Below are positions 59,459 to 64,000 of a DNA stretch of 64,000 nucleotides, one piece after another. Every line of letters starts with the position of its first letter. Within the stretch, counting starts at the first letter, position 1. Under the pieces are notes generated by a model that searched no databases, had not been told where the DNA came from, and saw only the letters and a list, made by a program, of their open reading frames with translations. The translations under genes and the position numbers were made by a program. The stretch is taken from NCBI RefSeq assembly GCF_008831285.2, contig NC_045140.1, positions 19,838,370 to 19,902,369 on the forward strand. The letters are read 5' to 3'. Origin of the DNA: Nymphaea colorata. Taxonomy: Eukaryota > Streptophyta > Magnoliopsida > Nymphaeales > Nymphaeaceae.

Positions 59459-60289
59459 CTATAGTGGTGTCGCAACAAAAACACATGTTGACATGTCATG
59501 GCGTAATTCTAAATGCAAGTCATAGTCCTCAATTTTTTTTTTTTTTGCATAAGTCAGATGCTAAGTGCAACTTTTACAATTAGAGGTTTCAAAACCAACT
59601 AACATAACTGTAGGATCAAACAGCATCTAAAGATAACAAAATATGGAAAAACCTATGCATATTGAAAAGCTCAAAAAGCAAAACCAAGTTTGAACCATTT
59701 AAGTAAACTCTATTAATTATTCTCTTAAAATATTTTATCAAATAAAACATTAAAAAATAAAAAAATTTACAAATAAGCCCAAAAAAATTTGTCATAAATA
59801 AAATCATTCACAAACATATGATCAGTGAATAGGATAACTATATATGTATATAAGATCATCTTGAATGGAACAGAACTGGTTTTTGTTTCAAAATTCTGCC
59901 ATATGACATCATTTTGTAGAAAATGAGAGTTGACATCGTGTGCAAAGAGGATCGTTACCAAAATATATACAGATAGAAACAAGTTAGTATCGGAAAATAT
60001 GCAGCTTAGCCGATTGTAGTTGTGGGCAATGATTGGATACTTAGAACTCAAACTGCAAACGGAATTTCATCAAAATTTTCAAGTCTTTTCGTAAATGCCA
60101 TTTAGTTCTTCCTGATGTGAGTGGCAGAATACGGGAATTGCTCAATGCAATATATCATACGCAAACTCATCAGTTAACACATCATTCCCATAGTCTATTC
60201 AAGTGGCATCCATTTCTGCAAAAGGTTGTCAAAAGGAAGTTCTTGCCATCCAACATGAAGGGCAGCGTTTTTGGAGCTGGCATCTGCAA

Positions 60290-60560
60290 CATTTTCTTAA
60301 CCATTTATGGCCTGACCATTCCTTGGTGGAGGACCTCCTTCAAAAGATCCTGCTGATCTTGAGTTCACAAGAATGGTGGAAGAGATTGAAGAAGCACATC
60401 TTCCACGAACCTAATTATGTTTCTCCTGCGTGTTATAGCTTATCTCCTTGCAAGACATTTCTATCTATCCCATCCTGGAATCCATCGGTGAAAGTGGGCA
60501 CACTTCCTCGAAGGAAGTTCCCGAGGTCACAGGGAGCTTTTTGGAAGACCCGCAGGGGAT
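60290..60560 (+). pseudogene. Unidentified protein-like relic
   Basis: Two short plus-strand frames read like ordinary soluble protein: about 60318-60413 (FLGGGPPSKDPADLEF, MVEEIEEAH) and about 60439-60576 (LISLQDISIYPILESIGE, SSKEVPEVTGSFLEDP). Each is bounded by stops and they need different frames. The longer frame at 60203-60736 does not look coding. I do not recognise a family. It could be a decayed gene copy or unlinked exons of an unannotated gene. Confidence 0.2.
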
Positions 60561-61225
60561 TTTTGTATCTGCCGTATAGGGTTTTTGCTTCTTGCTTTGC
60601 TGGTTTCAGCACCCTGTGCAGTTTCCGATTCCTGCATTCTTCAATAAAGTGGGGAGAAAATACAGTACTTTATTATATTTGCTCAAAGAACATGATCTTG
60701 CTGCTTTTTCTTCTATGGGTAAACTCCATTCTCTAACTTGCTGTGCAATATGTTATTCTAGGCCTTATCCTTCTTCACCAAGTCCTGCACATACATAAAA
60801 GATAAATGCAAACAACTTATTCTACTATGTACTTATGTTATTATACTTCAGATCTATGACCTAATTTCAGATCTATAACATACATAAAATATAGGTGCTC
60901 TAAAATAAGCCTAATTTAATATCTAATACAATTCAATAGAAATCAAAAGCAAATAAAAACCAAAAACAAATAAAACTGTTCCTAAGAAAGGGGGAAAATA
61001 ACATTGATCAGCCTATTATTATGAAACACGTGGATAGAAAATGGGAGGAATTCTTTCCCCTATGCAGCTGGTGGAAATATGCATTTCCAGGTTTGGATGC
61101 GTTGCTTCAACCATAAAAAATTTAACCGCTGTTAACATCACCAAAATTTGGCAACATGGATCAAGATTTTCCATAAAATCAATGTTAGCCAAAGCATATT
61201 CGGTAGTAAATTGTTTGTCAAACAG

Positions 61226-61227
<2 letters not shown>

Positions 61228-61272
<45 letters not shown>
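61228..61272. repeat. (AT)n microsatellite
   Basis: Uninterrupted AT units, about 45 bp, followed by a GT-rich alternating stretch to about 61310. Confidence 0.95.
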
Positions 61273-61274
<2 letters not shown>

Positions 61275-62433
61275 CGTAATATTTGTGTGTGCGTGTGGTG
61301 GGTGTGTGCATATAATGGAATGAACCATGTAGACATTCATCACAGATCTAGTAAATATAAAACTACTTTTCATTTAGTTCCATGTATGAAGTGTTGCTAA
61401 GTACTCTAAGAAATACGCGCTGGTCCAGAATTAAGTGTTGAGTTAAATATTAGCTACGACTTCATTTCTTATGTTTCGTCTCGAAACAGACGCCGGACAA
61501 TCCTCTTAAACGTTCTCAACCTGCTTTATAGCCTATTTCTGGAGGGAGGGGAAAACTGAGAAACTATATTAGCAATTGATCTCAAGAGTTTAAGAATATC
61601 TTTCACAATTAATTCGTAGGTATTAGGAATTGTTATTCTAGATTAGTTCGCATTCGCATCCATACTGCATTCTGAAATCACTTCAGTTTATGGTCAATCA
61701 AAGTGCCGTCATATCCAAAAAACCTAATTGGATTGAATTGGATTTCTGGCAGTCAATTTTTTCAGCCCCCATCAACAGAGTGCTCAAGGTTAGATCGAGT
61801 CATAGCGCCTCTAATTGCATGTATGAAACAGTTCGTGAGCAAGTCTGAGCGAGTCACACTCATCACTAAATAGATTGAACTGAAAAGAACAAAGCTACTC
61901 AAATGTTCATAGTTATAAGCTCGATCGAGCCGCATACATTTGTTTAGCTCTCCTCGGTCAAACTAGTAGGACCTGAATCCAGACTCGAGAATTTTTCACC
62001 AAATTACAAGTGTGTCTACTTTTCAGCATTCACCCAATTAGGTTCAAATTTGAGACAGGCTGATCTGACGATGAGCAGGTAGCAGCCTTACTTTAGGGGG
62101 GAAAAGAAAAATACTCCTTTAAAGCAAAAATGAAGAGGGGAACATTTTTCGTTTTGTACAATGACTGAACCAGATTGATTTTTCAAAAATGATCAACATG
62201 CCCCTTCATGTAGGGGATTGAACATGCCCCAACAGGCACATGCTCATTCTCTTGGGCCACCTGCTTCTTAGAGAAATTCTCACCGAACACATTCTATGCA
62301 TAAGCTTTCTCTCAATTGCATTCCATTTAAAAAATAATTACCAAACAATCAAAATTTCTACTTTACATAATTGCCGCCAGTTGATGGCTATCATCATAGG
62401 ACTGAGATTTTTCATCTTCTCTCTAGTTAAGTA

Positions 62434-63499
62434 TTACAAGTACAATGATGCTGCAAAAACTATATCTCGTTTGATCTTCAAAACTGCTTCTTCGAACTTT
62501 TTTTCCTGCTCCGTCTCCCCTATCGACTTTGCTGCCTCTATCAGCTGCTGAAGAACTTCTTCTAATCTTCTAATGGCCCTTATTAGGCTGCCCTCAAAGA
62601 CCTGTGTCGTCTCCATGATCTCAAAGAATTTTGCTCCCTTTGTCCAAGAGTAGACTGCCTCCATAATATCTGGCCGGAAGGAAGCAACAAAATTTTCCAC
62701 ATCGATTTGAACCTATTGAATTGAATATGAAATCAGATATATTATTAGTATCCACAACAAGCAAATTGATTTGAACAATGACAAAGAACCCAAACCAGGT
62801 TTAAGCAGACGGAATTAGAAAGAGAATAACTGGAAGCCAGAGAGTTCCTTTAACTCCACAAATTCCACGATTACAAACATACAAGGACAGCTTTGGTTCA
62901 TTTATACCTCACAAGTATTTCGTAGTCAAGTTTATTCAACAAACCAAAAAAATAAAATATGCACAAAGCCAGCATGTTCTCAAAGAGACCGAAGTGATCT
63001 GAATCATGGCGTGCACTCATCTCCAGGTCAATAGCAAAGTAGATACTGACATACACTGGGTTACCAAACCATGGCATAAATTCATCTCCACGTCATAGCA
63101 AAGTAGGTAATGACATTCACTGGGTTGTCGAGCAACCTCAGCCTAGTCCAAACTTTACAAAATATTAACAGAAGTCATATCAGACCACACACTAGAAGAT
63201 AAAAGCCAAAACCAGGTACTAGTGACCTGTATACCTTGCACTCAAGCTGCAGTTTTGCAACTCTTCTAGCTGTTTCCTGAAGCTGAGAAAAAAGAGTTTC
63301 GAGTTCTTCCCTTGGTTTTGGAGCATCTTGGAGCTTTTCTTGCCACACGAAACATGAGAGGAGAGCCACCATCTGCTCCAGGCTTACATCTTTCAATATT
63401 CCATTAAACATCAGTTCTGTTAATGTTAGCTCATCGGCACTACTGATTTCACAGGCCACCTTGCCCTTCAATTCCACCACATCTTCCCTAGTAATATAC
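62434..63499 (-). CDS. MTR4: MTR4-type exosome RNA helicase, last two coding exons
   Basis: Exons 63235-63499 and 62434-62712 on the minus strand join in phase (CTTGAGTGCAAG | GTTCAAATC) and give the C-terminal ~180 residues of a Ski2-like DExH-box helicase. They form the DSHCT domain: DVVELKGKVACEISSADEL, LTELMFNGILKD, LSCFVWQEK, then NFVASFRPDIMEAVYSW, FEGSLIRAIRRLEEVLQQL and the invariant end KIKRDIVFAASLYL. That terminus matches MTR4 proteins; plant HEN2 ends differently (from memory, in an RRGIMFANSLYL form), so MTR4 is preferred. MTR4 unwinds pre-rRNA and other nuclear substrates for the RNA exosome. The helicase core lies beyond the right edge. The acceptor at 63500 (TTGCAG) starts the upstream exon, whose first base completes a split codon. 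Confidence 0.9.
62713..63234 (-). other. MTR4 last intron
   Basis: Donor GTATAC after CTTGAGTGCAAG and acceptor TTCAATAG, phase 0, 522 nt. Nothing else was seen in it. Confidence 0.85.
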
Positions 63500-64000
63500 C
63501 TGCAATTCATGTACACATCACAAAGAAAATGAGAAGCAAGCAGTTGTTAAGATGTTCTGGATGATAAACAAGGATTTAAACCACCTCCTTAAATCTTCTT
63601 TCAACAATAAAAAAAATTGCTAGAAAAACATTCTGAACTACCTAAATTAAACGGATGACATGATCCCAGTAGCATTCTATTTTCCTTTGTATAAAAATAA
63701 TGTTTTTCTTCTTGCTATATTATTTAGATAGCAAGATTTGCACAACTTTCACTTTCAGAAAATTTCATTGCCTGAAGATACACTTTTCTATTTTATTTCT
63801 ATTATTTTTCATAAAGCCTGAGGTTTTCCTTACAAAAGCACCTATATTCACAATTTCCTTGACTGGATATAGTTAAAGATGGTATCAGTTTCCAGAACCA
63901 AATCTTCAGCACGCCAGGCATAACCTATTAATGTGATGTTCACATGATGGCGATGAACATAATTTTGCTATGCTACTAAGACTTGCTCTCCTATTCTGTC
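63500..64000 (-). other. MTR4 intron (partial)
   Basis: AT-rich sequence upstream of the penultimate coding exon, with no recognisable helicase exon to the window edge. Confidence 0.6.

Larger units (their letters stand above)
58573..62433. other. Cohesin 3' UTR and intergenic DNA
   Basis: Probable 3' UTR to about 58750 (TTTGTATTTATTTC and ATGTAAATATAATG form a plausible poly(A) region). Then AT-rich spacer with a hAT-like MITE at 59063-59458, an unidentified protein-like relic at 60290-60560 and an (AT)n at 61228-61272. The last few hundred bases are probably the 3' UTR of the minus-strand helicase gene. Confidence 0.45.

Noticed and set aside
60203-60736. 177-codon plus-strand frame
   Set aside because: The composition (Trp, His, Cys, Phe rich) is typical of an out-of-frame reading; the better protein-like signals are in other frames.
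1-64000. CRISPR arrays, rRNA genes, complete tRNA genes, intact transposase or reverse transcriptase frames
   Set aside because: Looked for while reading both strands; none was found. Tandem repeats here lack spacer structure and are simple or segmental repeats.

Overview
This window is nuclear DNA of a flowering plant. Its genes carry canonical GT..AG introns with T-rich acceptor tracts, intergenic DNA is strongly AT-rich, and four of the five genes belong to plant-specific families or plant-type subfamilies (class I formin, APO organelle protein, a MYB/SANT-like DUF3755 protein, SYN4-type cohesin kleisin; the fifth is an MTR4-type exosome helicase). I cannot assign a species. There is no operon logic: each gene is an independent nuclear unit.

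Layout: (1) 395-1854, minus strand: first exon of a class I formin that runs off the left edge, with its promoter at about 1.9-4 kb. (2) 2-20 kb: a gene-poor, repeat-rich stretch. Its main structure is an ancient direct segmental duplication, block A (about 6.15-9.9 kb) and block B (about 11.34-17.9 kb), which share at least seven collinear noncoding matches and differ by insertions (a hAT-like element, a tRNA-like SINE candidate, microsatellites). A ~400-bp tandem duplication carrying a short TIR element lies at 18.95-19.77 kb. (3) 20.3-26.95 kb, plus strand: an APO3-like mitochondrial RNA-binding protein gene with a probable multi-exon leader; its coding region stops inside the second APO domain. 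(4) 30.57-37.56 kb, plus: a complete seven-exon DUF3755/MYB-like gene (250 aa). (5) 41.8-58.6 kb, plus: a complete cohesin SCC1/RAD21 (SYN4-type) gene, 18 coding exons in my model and 1,352 aa, with repeats, duplicated exons and a transposon-like insertion in its introns. (6) 58.6-62.4 kb: intergenic, with a hAT-like MITE and an unidentified protein-like relic. (7) 62434-63499, minus: last two coding exons of an MTR4-type RNA helicase entering from the right edge.

The most notable observations are the collinear A/B duplication of noncoding DNA, two uncharacterised short TIR families, a decayed duplicate of cohesin exon 5, an in-frame 75-nt intron in the cohesin gene, an upstream ORF overlapping the cohesin start codon, the truncated APO3 C-terminus, and a (CT)n repeat that forms the splice donor of the DUF3755 gene. 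Exon boundaries were chosen by hand from splice dinucleotides, phase continuity and remembered family sequence; no alignment was run.
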